22,256 nucleotides of DNA from Chrysochromulina tobinii (taxonomy: Eukaryota; Haptophyta; Prymnesiales; Chrysochromulinaceae). Shown piece by piece: positions 1 through 9,192 of the stretch. A program made the position numbers and the translations under genes. The stretch is from assembly GCA_001275005.1 (NCBI GenBank), contig JWZX01002785.1, positions 1 through 22,256 on the forward strand. Direction: 5' to 3'. Numbering within the stretch: the first letter of the stretch is position 1; each line of letters begins with the position of its first letter. The notes beneath the pieces are model-generated. The model saw only the letters and a program-made list of their open reading frames with translations. It was not told the DNA's origin and searched no databases.

Positions 1-559
1 GAGCCGGGCGAACGAGTGAGAGCCTTGCGGCGACCCCCTCGAGTACTCGACAGCCCGTTAAGGCTTATCCATCAGAGACACTGCATTTCGTGATCGCCTC
101 GCCGATCAGATAGAGCATCTCGATCTCGAACTTCCGGGCTCGGGGGTTGCCCTTTGCACCGGGAAGTTGGTCCCGCAGCAGTCACTCGCGGGGTAGGGCT
201 GACCCACGCCGCCACGCGAGGAGCCGTAAACCTGTCGAGATGCGTCCCGCCAAAACGCGTTTTATCGCGGGTTGATTTGCCCCTCAGCATCTCGAGTTGT
301 GGGCTCTCTCACTCTCTCTTTGTTGCCTTGTTGCCATACATATCTCTCCATTTGGCTCATCTGGGTAGGGATAATCAACCAGGTGTGAGTTTTTCGGAAG
401 CAGATACTCTGTCGTTCGTCTACTCAGTCAGATGATCATGCACTCTATCACTCAATCCTCAGTTACTCTCGGTCTCGGTCAGACAATCTCAATCTCTCTC
501 AGTCTCAGTTTAGTCGTGTACAATCGGTCTCTTAGTCAATCAGTATCGCTCTCATAAGA
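1..559. other. No convincing gene; pyrimidine-rich tract
   Basis: Only short frames are open here and none looks like protein. From about 300 to 540 the plus strand is rich in CTC, TCTC and CAGTCTC motifs and is less GC-rich than the genes to the right. It could be a promoter, an untranslated region or the edge of a mobile element; nothing in the sequence decides between these. Confidence 0.4.
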
Positions 560-1535
560 TTAGGCAGTCGGGCGTTTGGCGGCTTGTCGGGCTTCGGTTG
601 CTCTTGTGCTCGCGTGCTCGTTGTCGTACACGTAGATTTCCTTGTCCATTCGATCGGTAGGCCAGCGGGCCAACAGTCTTTCTCCGCGGTCGATCTGGTC
701 GGCTTGGGCGAGCTGCCGGTTTGCAAAGCGGTTTCGTCGGTGATCAGCGGAGCAGGACGGTCCCGCGCATCCGTCTCCAGGGATGAAGTTTGCTCTGCCT
801 TGGGCACAGGCTTGGCGGCGTGCCGCCTTGAGGTCGACGAGTGCGTGGCAGCCGACTCGGCAGCAGACGACGGAGATGTGGTTCCAAATTTGGAGGGCTT
901 CGGCAGTGCCGGCTGCGTTGCCCGTGCCGCACGTATTCTTGTACAGTGCGCCGCTGGCGCGGGCGAGGGCCCAGCGGGCTCGCGCCTCAGCTCCGGCGCG
1001 GGGTAACGCTTTGAGCTGCGCGGGCAGTCGCTGCTGATGGTCGCAATCGTTGTTGTAATCGAAATCATCGTCATGTTCATTTTTGCAATCAATCTTGTCG
1101 TCATCGTTCTGATCATCGTCATTTTGTGCAGCGGCGCGTGCTGTGTCGTCGCGCGCGTCAGATTGGGCAATCTTCTTTGCGAGGCGTTGCTGCTGCAGCT
1201 GCGCTGCTGCCCATTTGAGCAGCCGAATGGCGTGTGTGGCTGTCTGCGGGTTGCCCAGCGCGGCGAGCTTGTTGAGCTCGAAGCGTAGTCTGCCGATGGA
1301 GTGTGCTGCCCGTGCCGACGAACAAGGCGGTGGGGCCGTGTGTTAAGGCCAAGGGGGCGGTAACAATTTCGATTGCAGAAGTGCGTCGGCGCTTGAGCTC
1401 CGCGTGGAAATAGTCAATGCCATAGAGTGCCTCTGAGCGGGGAGCCAGGGGAGGCAGGTGCGGGTCTATCCGCAAGCACCACGAGCAAACCACATCACCG
1501 ACCAGTCCAACGCGAGGACAGTCTGCCTCGCGCAT
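560..1535 (-). pseudogene. Possible broken coding relic, two frames
   Basis: I do not recognise this gene. On the minus strand one frame opens at an ATG at 1535 and reads sensibly to about 1310, including YGIDYFHAELKRRRTSAIE. A second frame is open from 1342 to a stop at 560-562. It has the balanced, helix-forming composition of real protein: FELNKLAALGNPQTATHAIR near its start, an acidic Asp/Asn-rich stretch in the middle, and EIYVYDNEHAST near the end. The second frame has no early ATG, and I found no convincing splice pair joining the two. A frameshifted or decayed gene, or a missed intron, would fit; chance open frames in GC-rich DNA remain possible. No function is proposed. Confidence 0.25.
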
Positions 1536-1598
1536 GCAGTTGCAGATGCAGCCAAGGCGGCCCAAGGTGCGGTGGCAGCGTGCCTTGAGCCTAACGTG

Positions 1599-2420
1599 AT
1601 GGAGACGGCTGCTCTCGAGTCCATCGAGGAGGCTGCGATGGCGGCGGCGAACGCCGCCTGCATGGCGCTAGTGCCCGCGACGGAGACGGCGCCCACAGTG
1701 GCCACACTCTCTGCGCTGGTCTCAAATGACCGAAGAGATTTTTACGACGCCATCCAGGGCATGCCCGACTTGGGTCGGAAGCTCAAGGCGGTGGGCGTCA
1801 CTTTTGGTGCCAACGGTGGCGTTGAGCACACGTGGACAACAACTACTCTACCGGCTCTCGAACTTGCCATCTCAAAGGTGAAGTGGCTTCATCGCCCGGC
1901 ACATGTGCCACGCTACTTAATTGAGGGAGAGGACTCGCGGGGCTTGCCCAAGCTGCGGATCATCGATGGCACCAACATGGCGGAGACGAGCTTTGGCGAG
2001 CTCGAGAAGGCCATCTCGGCCAATGGCGGCTACAACGAGAAGAAGTGGCAGGGCCTGCTGCTGAACAAGATCGGCCGCCTCAACGAGCGCCGTCGTGTCC
2101 AGTTCTGCAACATCAGTTATCTTTTACCCGACCGACACGTTTGCGGAACTCGAACCCCGGTTCTTTTCCGGACGGCAATTATGCATGCAAGTATAGATGG
2201 TCGCTTAACCACTAGTCTATATTCACATTGTCGGTATAGTGGCCGATGGTTAGTGCAGACGCCGAAGGCGGCGTGGGCACGCGGTTCGAATCCCAAAGAG
2301 GGATTAACCGGCCAACAACCCTTAACCGGCATTGTGCCGGAATGCCGCCGACGGAGCAGGCGGCCAAACCGGGACCGGGCGTGGCGCCGTCAACGGCCAA
2401 CGCTAAATAACCAGGCCTAG
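1599..2420 (+). CDS. Hypothetical protein, probably a gene fragment
   Basis: I do not recognise this protein of up to 273 residues. The ATG at 1599 was chosen because the frame becomes alanine-rich and helical there (METAALESIEEAAMAAANAA). The frame stays plausible further upstream, so 1599 may lie inside an exon that begins near 1525 after a CAG. Residues of about 45-175 look genuinely coding, with mixed charged and hydrophobic content (for example GELEKAISANGGYNEKKWQG). After about position 2110 the frame runs into lower-GC DNA containing tRNA-like boxes, and its translation becomes arginine-rich and irregular. The real gene therefore probably ends, splices or is interrupted there. No domain or function is proposed. 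Confidence 0.3.
   Translation: METAALESIEEAAMAAANAACMALVPATETAPTVATLSALVSNDRRDFYDAIQGMPDLGRKLKAVGVTFGANGGVEHTWTTTTLPALELAISKVKWLHRPAHVPRYLIEGEDSRGLPKLRIIDGTNMAETSFGELEKAISANGGYNEKKWQGLLLNKIGRLNERRRVQFCNISYLLPDRHVCGTRTPVLFRTAIMHASIDGRLTTSLYSHCRYSGRWLVQTPKAAWARGSNPKEGLTGQQPLTGIVPECRRRSRRPNRDRAWRRQRPTLNNQA
2145..2213 (-). other. Degenerate tRNA-like A/B boxes, minus strand
   Basis: On the minus strand AGTGGTTAAGCG (2202-2213) resembles the D-arm A box of Leu/Ser tRNAs, and GGTTCGAGTTCC (2145-2156) resembles a T-arm B box. The expected T stem does not pair properly and no acceptor stem is visible. This is at best a decayed tRNA or the head of a tRNA-derived short element. Confidence 0.25.
2237..2293 (+). 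other. Degenerate tRNA-like A/B boxes, plus strand
   Basis: TAGTGGCCGATGGTTAGTGC (2237-2256) resembles the 5' part of Ser/Leu tRNAs. It is followed by a perfect 6-bp hairpin with a 4-nt loop (2259-2274) and a canonical B box GGTTCGAATCC (2283-2293). Only two of five T-stem pairs form and no acceptor stem closes, so a working tRNA is unlikely. It points away from the minus-strand copy at 2145-2213, so the two A boxes lie closest to each other. Confidence 0.3.
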
Positions 2421-2566
2421 AAGCAAGATGCTCGGCCTGCAATAGAGCTGGCCGCTCTCAGCACTCACGACTGCGGCGCGGTCACTCTGCGGGACTCCCG
2501 GGTAGGTTTTGTCTTTTTGAATTTGTATCGACCCGGCATGGCGCATGTCGATGTCGTACGGACGGG

Positions 2567-2617
2567 GACGAGACCCGTCGCGTCCCGTCCGCGTCCCCCG
2601 CGGAGTCCCGTCTCGTC
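2567..2617. repeat. GC-rich inverted repeat
   Basis: GACGAGAC (2567-2574) and its exact complement GTCTCGTC (2610-2617) flank a CCGTC/CGTCC-rich core. It lies about 250 bp beyond the kinase stop codon, in DNA with no credible gene between 2421 and 2870. It may be a 3' flank structure or simple GC-rich sequence. Confidence 0.35.
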
Positions 2618-2665
2618 TCGGGGCGTAATCACCTTTCAAAGACCTCACAACTACATGTGACCCCG

Positions 2666-2683
2666 AACCGGGTTTCACCGGTT
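2666..2683. repeat. Small hairpin downstream of the kinase gene
   Basis: AACCGG, a 6-nt spacer and CCGGTT form a perfect 6-bp stem about 190 bp past the kinase stop codon. A role in 3'-end formation is only a guess. Confidence 0.3.
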
Positions 2684-2870
2684 TCTCAGCGATCTGGTAG
2701 GCACGTGCGTCGCCCGCGGCCGCGCGCCGCGCGCCCGCGCAATGACTTCGTCTGCACCGAATGGCGCATACATGGCGCAAATGACAAAAGTCATTGCACG
2801 CTGCGTCAGCTTACGGTACGTACTGCCGGAGGCTTTGCGCACGCCCCTGGAAAGCGCCGCCACCTCCTCG

Positions 2871-5800
2871 TCAGAATTGCAACGGCATCTTGTAATTGAG
2901 ATAGGGCGACGACACGTACTCCGAGTAGACAGCACGCGGGTTGACGTAATCCCAGTCGGGCACCATGCCGGGGCCCGTCTCCCCTCTGCCAGGCTGCCCA
3001 TCCAGCGCAATCGACTGCAGCTTGTCGACCACATGGGCAATGTCCTCTCCGTTGCGGAACTGTCGCGACATCTGCACGTCGGGCTCCCGGATGTACCACT
3101 CAGGGCGGAGCGGCGATGGCATCTTGCGCATGTCAATGACGGCCCAATCCAGCCCCTTGAAGAATGCATGCCGGTGCATCTCCTTGATACCCTCCGGCCC
3201 GCAGCACAGGCGCGCTGTGGGATCCTTTACCAATAGGGCCTCGACCAGTTTGTCGAGCTTGCTGTCGAACCACACGGTGTGCGTCTCTTCAGCGTACTGG
3301 GCGTGTCCCTGGCAGTCGAGGATGAGTTTGCCCAGCGAGAACCAGTCGACTGAGCAGTCATAGGGCTCCTTGGCCTTCATCTCTGGCGCCATGTACCTCT
3401 GCGTGCCGCACACGCTCTTACGCCGCCTCGTCTCCGGATCGAGCCGGCTGGCCATGCCCATGTCGACGAGACGCATGTGGCCTGCGTCGTCGATGAGCAC
3501 ATTGGCCGGTTTGAGGTCACGGTAGACGATATCGTGCGAGTGGATGTGCGCCAGGCCGCATGCGAGCTGCGCAGTGACGAAGCGGATCGCGGCCACGTCC
3601 ATCGGCCGCCCCTCGTGCGCGTCCAGGTAGGATGCAAGCGTCTGGTTGGGCAGGTACTCGAGGACCATGTACAGATACTGCACGGTTTGGAAGGAGTAGG
3701 CGATGCCCGCCACGTATGGGTGCGAGCATGCCTTCAAGCACTCGAGCTCGCGCGAGCAGTGGAGCTGCCATCGGCGCGAGCGGCTCGCGAGGAGGTTCTT
3801 GTCGAGCACCTTGAGCGCATAGCACACGCCGCAGTCCTTTTTGCGCACCTGGAGCACTTTCCCCTCGTACCCCTCCCCGAGGATTTGTAGCAGTTTGTAG
3901 TCGGTGACGAGTCCGACCTGCTGCTCCTTCTGCTTGAGCTCGAGCAGCGGCTGGAACGAGGAACTCTGCGTGAAGAGTCGGTACGCATTCACCTGTAGCT
4001 GCGAGAGCGCCACCTGCAGTGCTGGCCCGAAGAGATCGCGCGGCGGCACGCCATCGGCGGCCACGGCCGCTTTCACGACGCCGAGGTCGGCCTTGTCGAT
4101 CACGACGCGATCGGGCACATCGGGTTCGAGGTAGCGCGCGACGAGCGCGCGCGCGAAGCGCATCTGGTCAATGTTGGCAGGCATGTCGAGGAAGGTGTTG
4201 AGGTCGGTGAGGAAGCCTAAGAGCTTCGTCGGTACGAGCTTGCGGTCCTCCATGTACTTTTTGAAGAGAGCGAAGAAGATGCCATTCGAGAGCACCTCTT
4301 CGAGCGGGATCTCCCGGCCGCGCGTCGCGAGCGCCTCGCCCACGACCGCCGTCAGCTGGCGCACGCGGTGCGTCAAGTACGTGCCCAGATGTCGGTAGAA
4401 GGAGGCCTGCATCTGTTGGTTGCCCTCAGTCAGCTTGGCGTCGATGGTCGACGACCTGATCTGCATGAGCTCGCATGGACCTTCTGCGACGACGGCGGCA
4501 CACGCGACGTCACCGTTGAGGAAGGACATCTCCCCAAAGATCGCGCCCTCGTAGAGCGTCAGGATCTTAATCGACTGCATCAGGTTTGTCTCTTCGTTGC
4601 GCCGCTGCACCTCCACGGCCACCTTCCCCTTGAGCAGATTGAAGAGAGTCATGTGTCTCGTGCCGTTCTCGATGATGATGTCGCCGTCCTTGTACCGCTC
4701 GAGCGTGCCGGCCTCCATGAGTGCATTCATCGCATGCTGAGCCGTCAGGTCGAAGACCGTCGCCGATGGCCTCCTCGAGCCCGGCGAGCTGGGCGGCTCC
4801 GCGTGCGGGTTTGTCAAAAACGCTCCGGTCGGATCGGCGAGCGCAGAGCCGCGCCGACCTGTCATGCGGTTCTTGCCGCCGCCGGCCGCCATCGGTTGCG
4901 GTTCCGGGTTCTCCACCTGCCACTGATGCCGGCAGCGGTACATGGCCTCGTAGCACGCCTCCACGTTCACCGGAAAGAAGGTCAACGCTCGGCCATTTGT
5001 GAGAATCACTTCGATGCCACAGTCCTCCCTCTTGAGTGTGAACGTCTCGCGCAGGACCTCCGAGATCTGCGAGAACAGGAAGGTCTCATGGTGCTTGAGG
5101 CCGAAGACCTTGTTGACGAAGCCGATGAGGGTCTCGAACACGTACACGGTGCCGTGCCTGCGCGTCTTGCCGCTTACGATGGAGGTCTTCATCATGCAAG
5201 CCATCGAGATCGAGTCGGGCACATTGAAGCGGCGGCGCACTTTGAGCAGCTTGGCCGCCGACAGCTCAGGCGCCAGGCCCGTTCCCGTGAGCGGCTGCGC
5301 CGAGCCGCGCGGCGCCTCCGGAATCTCGGCCGACGCGGCCGAGACGGTGGTCAGACGCTGCGTCACCGCAATCGCCATGTGCTTGTAAAAATCGCGTGCG
5401 AGGCCGTGGTTTTCTTCGAGCAGCGTGCGCAGGTCTTGCTTGCTTACACGCAGTAACTCCACCTCCTCAGAGTCCGCGATGCAGTTCGCGCAAGGCCTGG
5501 TGTCATCAAAGAAGGACATCTCACCGAACGTCATCCCGTCTGTGAGCTGGTTGACGACCGCACCCTGACCAACGACCGTCCTCGAGTCGCCCTTCTCGAC
5601 ACGTACCCGTCCATGTGCGACCTTGTACACGTAGTCGCTCGGCACGCCGTCGGTGATGATCTGCGAAACCGATCAAGAGTCAACGCGTGAATAGGATGAG
5701 CTCTCTGGCGAAAAGGAAGCGTGGCGGCGCCGGCGCCTCATTGTGCTGCATTATGCGGAGCTCCGGACGCACCAGCGTTTCCTTGGGAAATGTCATAGTC

Positions 5801-5898
5801 TCGGCGCCGCTGAAGATCAGGTCTATGGAGCTCTCTGATTTGGAGTGCACGAGCGGCGGTGGTGCGACAGGCAGCACAGAGACTTGGCGAGCGGCCAT
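2871..5898 (-). CDS. GRK-like protein kinase with cNBD, GRAM and RGS domains
   Basis: Two exons are inferred, complement(join(2871..5660,5773..5898)), giving 971 residues. In order I see a cyclic-nucleotide-binding-like domain (about 37-150), a GRAM domain (about 180-290), a second cyclic-nucleotide-binding-like domain (about 345-485), an RGS-homology domain (about 495-617) and a kinase (about 628-880) with an AGC-type C-tail. The kinase has a GEGYEG loop, Lys in YALK near 659, YRDLKPAN near 755, DMG in place of DFG near 775, and APE near 800. RDLKPANVLIDDAGHMR and FFKGLDW closely resemble G-protein-coupled receptor kinases, and VPPRDLFGPALQ resembles the GRK RGS-homology domain. It should be a Ser/Thr kinase in membrane or G-protein signalling; the substrate is unknown. 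Start at ATG 5898; an in-frame ATG at 6006 would add 36 residues. Confidence 0.85.
5661..5772 (-). other. Intron in the kinase gene
   Basis: This 112-nt phase-0 intron has donor CTG|GTGCGT and acceptor TTTCGCAG|ATC. Splicing removes an in-frame stop and joins FPKETL to IITDGVPSDYVYKV, which restores an uninterrupted cyclic-nucleotide-binding fold. That continuity is the main evidence. Confidence 0.75.
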
Positions 5899-6554
5899 CT
5901 CTTCGTCACAATGAAGCGGCGTGAATACACACAACACGTAGTAAACGTTCACAGTCACAAGGAATCGCGCCGTGGGTCGAGTTGGAGAAGAACACACGGT
6001 GCCCATGCAAACAATGAAATAAAACGGCGGACCCGGTCCGTGACGTCTAGCAACGTGGACGATCGGCCCTTTTCGAGGGGCGGGACGGGACGCGCTGTCG
6101 CCGTACACGCCGAGGGGTAAGAAAACAGGGTGACGACCCCGGTGACGAGACCATCGCTCCACGAGGAATCAGGCCAGCTCCTTGCCTGAGCGAGGAGCAC
6201 ACGGCAGCATGAATGAGCAAATCGACATCGGGCCCAAATGCGCGAAAAAGCGGGCAAGCGCATCATAGCAGCAGTCGCGATCGGAAGCACGAGCGTCCGC
6301 ATTCTGAGCTGGAGTTGCCTCCAGGCAGTCTCAGTGAAAGTGAAGGACGTCTTGCTTTCATCACTTCGCGACGCACGCTTGGGGTGGCGCTCGCAGGGCA
6401 GGGCGGTGTCCGGTGTACGCTTGGCGACGCGCGCGACACCCCTTGAGCATGCCTAGGCAGGCAGCTGGGCGAGCAGCTGGGTGGGGGCGTGGGCGAGACC
6501 TGGGGGGCGCAGGCACGTAACAGGCACGAACCTTTGGGCACGCCCATGGGTTGC
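5899..6554. other. Intergenic region between the kinase and eIF3j genes
   Basis: This 656-bp stretch holds the 5' region of the kinase gene and the 3' flank of the eIF3j gene. The minus frame of kinase exon 1 stays open up to about 6162, so some of it may be coding or 5' UTR. GGGGCGGGACGGGACGCG near 6077-6094 looks like a GC-box-type element. I see no other gene on either strand. Confidence 0.5.
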
Positions 6555-7436
6555 TCACATGAAGTCGTGGTCTTCATCTCTGCCGCCACCGCCGCCGCCC
6601 CAGCCCACGCCACCGCCGGAGCCAATGTCGTCCAAGTCGTTGTCGTCGCGCCCGCCGCCCGCCTTGGCGGTCTTGGCACCCCATCCCGCCTTGCCCTTCG
6701 GCTTGCCTTTCTTGTCCTTGTCCTTATCTGCCTTGATCTTGTCGTTGTACACAACGGTGACCATCGCGGAGAGGTCCTTGGCGTCTTCTGTCGTCATCTT
6801 CTCAGCGGCTGTGCGGATGATCGCTTTGAGGCACGCCATGTGCCCCTTGGTGCCCTCGTACGCCGAGAGCTTCATGCTGATCATCGTCGCAAGCTTGGTA
6901 AAGTCGGCCTCCGAGACGGGTTCGAAAGCTTCAAAGGTGCCCTCCGCTGGCTTCGGCGGTGGCTTCACAAGGGGCTTCGCAGCCGGTGCGGCTTGAGATG
7001 TGCCCTCCGCCGGCTTGGGCGTTGCCTTCCCCGCGGGCTTGGCGGGCGGTGCGGTAGGCATCGAGCCCATCAGATCGAGTGCATTTTCCATGTCTGCTGT
7101 CTCCTCCGCGTGGCGCTTCCGCAGCTTCTCGGCAGTTGCCTCGTCAACACCGCCGAGATCGAGCTCTCTATGGCCCATCTGCTTGAGCATCTCCGCCTTC
7201 CGCTCGGCCTCCTGTTTCTCTCGCATCTCCCGCGCCTCAATCTTCTTCTCGAGCTCAGTCTTCTCCTTGGGCGGCTGCGGCTTTGCTGCAGCCACAGGCT
7301 TCGGAGCTTCCTGCTTGTGCGAGTCATGGCCCTCCTCGTCACTCCACACCTCATCGCCCTTGGCGTCGGGCAGTTTCAGCTTGTCAGCCGCATCGTCCTT
7401 TTCCCAGTCCTCCTCTTCCTCCCAATCGTCCGGCAT
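6555..7436 (-). CDS. eIF3j: Translation initiation factor eIF3 subunit J
   Basis: This 293-residue protein belongs to the eIF3j/Hcr1 family. The family binds the decoding site of the 40S ribosomal subunit, helps start-codon selection and assists ribosome recycling. It starts with the family's acidic opening (MPDDWEEEEDWEKDDA). A Lys/Glu coiled coil follows (about 55-110, EKKIEAREMREKQEAERKAE). A Pro/Ala/Lys linker contains PAEGT twice. The conserved helical core (about 175-235) ends in YNDKIKADKDKDKKGK. The tail is rich in Gly, Trp and Asp. The ATG at 7436 is preferred because it gives the canonical N terminus; an in-frame GTG lies 45 nt upstream. It is transcribed divergently from the eIF3i gene. 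Confidence 0.9.
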   Translation of the reverse strand: MPDDWEEEEDWEKDDAADKLKLPDAKGDEVWSDEEGHDSHKQEAPKPVAAAKPQPPKEKTELEKKIEAREMREKQEAERKAEMLKQMGHRELDLGGVDEATAEKLRKRHAEETADMENALDLMGSMPTAPPAKPAGKATPKPAEGTSQAAPAAKPLVKPPPKPAEGTFEAFEPVSEADFTKLATMISMKLSAYEGTKGHMACLKAIIRTAAEKMTTEDAKDLSAMVTVVYNDKIKADKDKDKKGKPKGKAGWGAKTAKAGGGRDDNDLDDIGSGGGVGWGGGGGGRDEDHDFM

Positions 7437-7628
7437 GACTCGTGCCCACGCTCGGACCCGAGCTGGCGCTGTGACACGCACTGCTCGACTGCTTCGGAAT
7501 TTTAATCGGCGGACTCCGCCTCCGCAGAGGAATCCTTTAATGGTGCCGCGCGGGTAAATGAAATCACAGCCTGCACCTCATGTGAACGGCGACGGAGTCA
7601 CGAGGCCGAGCCCGCAGAGCTCGCAGCG
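7437..7628. promoter_or_regulatory. Bidirectional promoter of the eIF3j and eIF3i genes
   Basis: These 192 bp separate the two start codons. They include AT-richer patches (GGAATTTTAATC near 7496-7507, AATCCTTTAATGG near 7531-7543) in otherwise GC-rich DNA. CTTTAATGG at 7535-7543 resembles sequences in the two other divergent gaps. A promoter shared by two subunits of one complex is the simplest reading. Confidence 0.6.
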
Positions 7629-8672
7629 ATGCCGGGGGCCTCGCACAACGCCGTGCGCCCGATCATCATCCAGGGGCACACGCGCCCGCTGACGATGGTC
7701 AAGTATAACCGCGAGGGTGACCTTCTCTTCACGTGTGCTAAGGACCACACCCCGAGCGTGTGGTACGCAGACAACGGCGAGCGCATTGGAACGTACGAAG
7801 GGCATAACGGCACCGTCTGGTGCATCGATGTCAACTTCGACAGCACGCGCCTGCTCACGGGCGGCGCTGACAACATGTGCAAGCTGTGGAACGTCGAGAC
7901 GGGCCAGTGCCTCAACACGTGGAAGCACACGGCACCCGTGCGTGACGCTCGGTTTGCGATGGGCGACAAGCGCTTCCTGACCGTGCTCGACAACATCATG
8001 GGCAACATCGCCACGATTTTCGTGTGGGAGCTCGACCTAAAAGACCTCGCCAACACGCCCGACTGCCCGACGCTCACGATCACAGGCCACACCAACAAAG
8101 TCCTTCGTGCACTGTGGGGGCCGATCAACCGGTCCATCTTCTCGGCGAGCGATGACACGACGATCCGCGTGTGGAGCCCCGAGACGGGCGAGCAGAAGGG
8201 CATCGTGGAGGGGGTGCACACGAAGCGCATCACCGACATGCAGTTCAGCTGGGACATGACCCTCATTGTCACCTCGTGTGCCGATCACTACGTGCGACTC
8301 TTCGAGGCGTCGTCGCTCACGCTGCTGAAGATGTTCAACACAGAGCGCAACATTAACTCGGCCGCCGTCTCGCCGCTTGCCAGCTGCCCGTACATCATCG
8401 CCGCGGGCGGCCAGGATGCCATGTCGGTAACCACCACGGCCGCCAAGCAAGGCAACTTCCACACATCCTTTTACGACCACGTCTTCGATGACGAGCTCGG
8501 GTTTCTCCAAGGGCACTTCGGTCCTGTGAACACGCTCGCCTTCGCGCCGCACGGGCGCGCGTACACCTCCGGGGGCGAGGAGGGCTATGTGCGCATACAC
8601 AATCTACCGCAGGAGTACTTTGACTCATTCAACCGCAAGGTGGCGCAGGCCAACGGAAAAGACTGGCCGTGA
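7629..8672 (+). CDS. eIF3i: Translation initiation factor eIF3 subunit I (WD40)
   Basis: This intronless, full-length 347-residue protein is a seven-bladed WD40 propeller of the eIF3i/TIF34 family, whose members are usually about 325-350 residues. eIF3i is a scaffold in the eIF3 complex and binds eIF3b and eIF3g on the 40S subunit. Repeats are visible as GHTRPLTMVKYNREGDLLFT, GHNGTVWCIDVNFDSTRLLT with DNMCKLW, GHTNKVLRALWGPINRSIFS with TTIRVW, and a last blade GHFGPVNTLAFAPHGRAYTS followed by EEGYVRIH. The opening IIIQGHTRPLT and the segment GQDAMSVTTTAAKQGNFHTS are typical of the family. ATG 7629 gives the expected short N terminus. It is divergent from the eIF3j gene and convergent with the adenylate kinase gene. 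Confidence 0.95.
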   Translation: MPGASHNAVRPIIIQGHTRPLTMVKYNREGDLLFTCAKDHTPSVWYADNGERIGTYEGHNGTVWCIDVNFDSTRLLTGGADNMCKLWNVETGQCLNTWKHTAPVRDARFAMGDKRFLTVLDNIMGNIATIFVWELDLKDLANTPDCPTLTITGHTNKVLRALWGPINRSIFSASDDTTIRVWSPETGEQKGIVEGVHTKRITDMQFSWDMTLIVTSCADHYVRLFEASSLTLLKMFNTERNINSAAVSPLASCPYIIAAGGQDAMSVTTTAAKQGNFHTSFYDHVFDDELGFLQGHFGPVNTLAFAPHGRAYTSGGEEGYVRIHNLPQEYFDSFNRKVAQANGKDWP

Positions 8673-9192
8673 GAACGTGCGCCTTTTGCGCTGCACCCTC
8701 TGGCGCACGGCGCTCCTGCACCCAGCGAGTGGTTGCCCTGGGGTGAGGGCGTTGCGGAGACAGTGTAGCCGCGAAGACACTCTCTGGCGGAGACGGGCCC
8801 GATAGGCCAATCCCTCGCCTCGCGCACCCAATCTCTGCGTTTTGGTATAATTCCAAATTCGCGAATTCTCGCTCATCATTCCGCTCTGAAGCTGCGCTGA
8901 TCCGGCGCGGGCGGCTGGGCCGGCGTCGCGGCCCGAAGGCGCGGTGTGTCTGGCTCGGCTGTGTGTCTGCGATGCGTTAGCGTAGTGCGTAGTCGGTCTC
9001 CTAGGGTCTTTGTGGGCACAAAATTATAACCTTTCTGGGTTGTGCCTAGTTCTCGCAGTGCCAGTGAAGTACAGGTAGACCCAACACATGACCCTACACC
9101 GGTGTCGATCCAGAGCCCCGTGCGCACGGGGACGCCCGCGGACCGCGGTGCGCGGACGTCCGGTCGAGCTCACGCTTAAGCGGGCTAACGTC
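8673..9192. other. Convergent intergenic region, eIF3i / adenylate kinase
   Basis: These 520 bp hold the 3' flanks of two convergent genes. A 12-bp palindrome AATTCGCGAATT lies at 8856-8867 in a short AT-rich patch. I see no gene and no recognisable RNA on either strand. Confidence 0.5.

Noticed and set aside
2237-2293. A functional Leu or Ser tRNA gene
   Set aside because: The A and B boxes are present, but most T-stem pairs and the whole acceptor stem fail.
4368-5456. Long plus-strand open frame (362 codons) across the kinase gene
   Set aside because: It is antisense to conserved kinase, RGS and cNBD motifs, and its arginine/leucine/histidine-rich translation is typical of a GC-driven shadow frame.
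6489-7557. Plus-strand frames opposite the eIF3j gene
   Set aside because: The minus strand encodes a clear eIF3j; the opposite frames have low-complexity composition and no domain.
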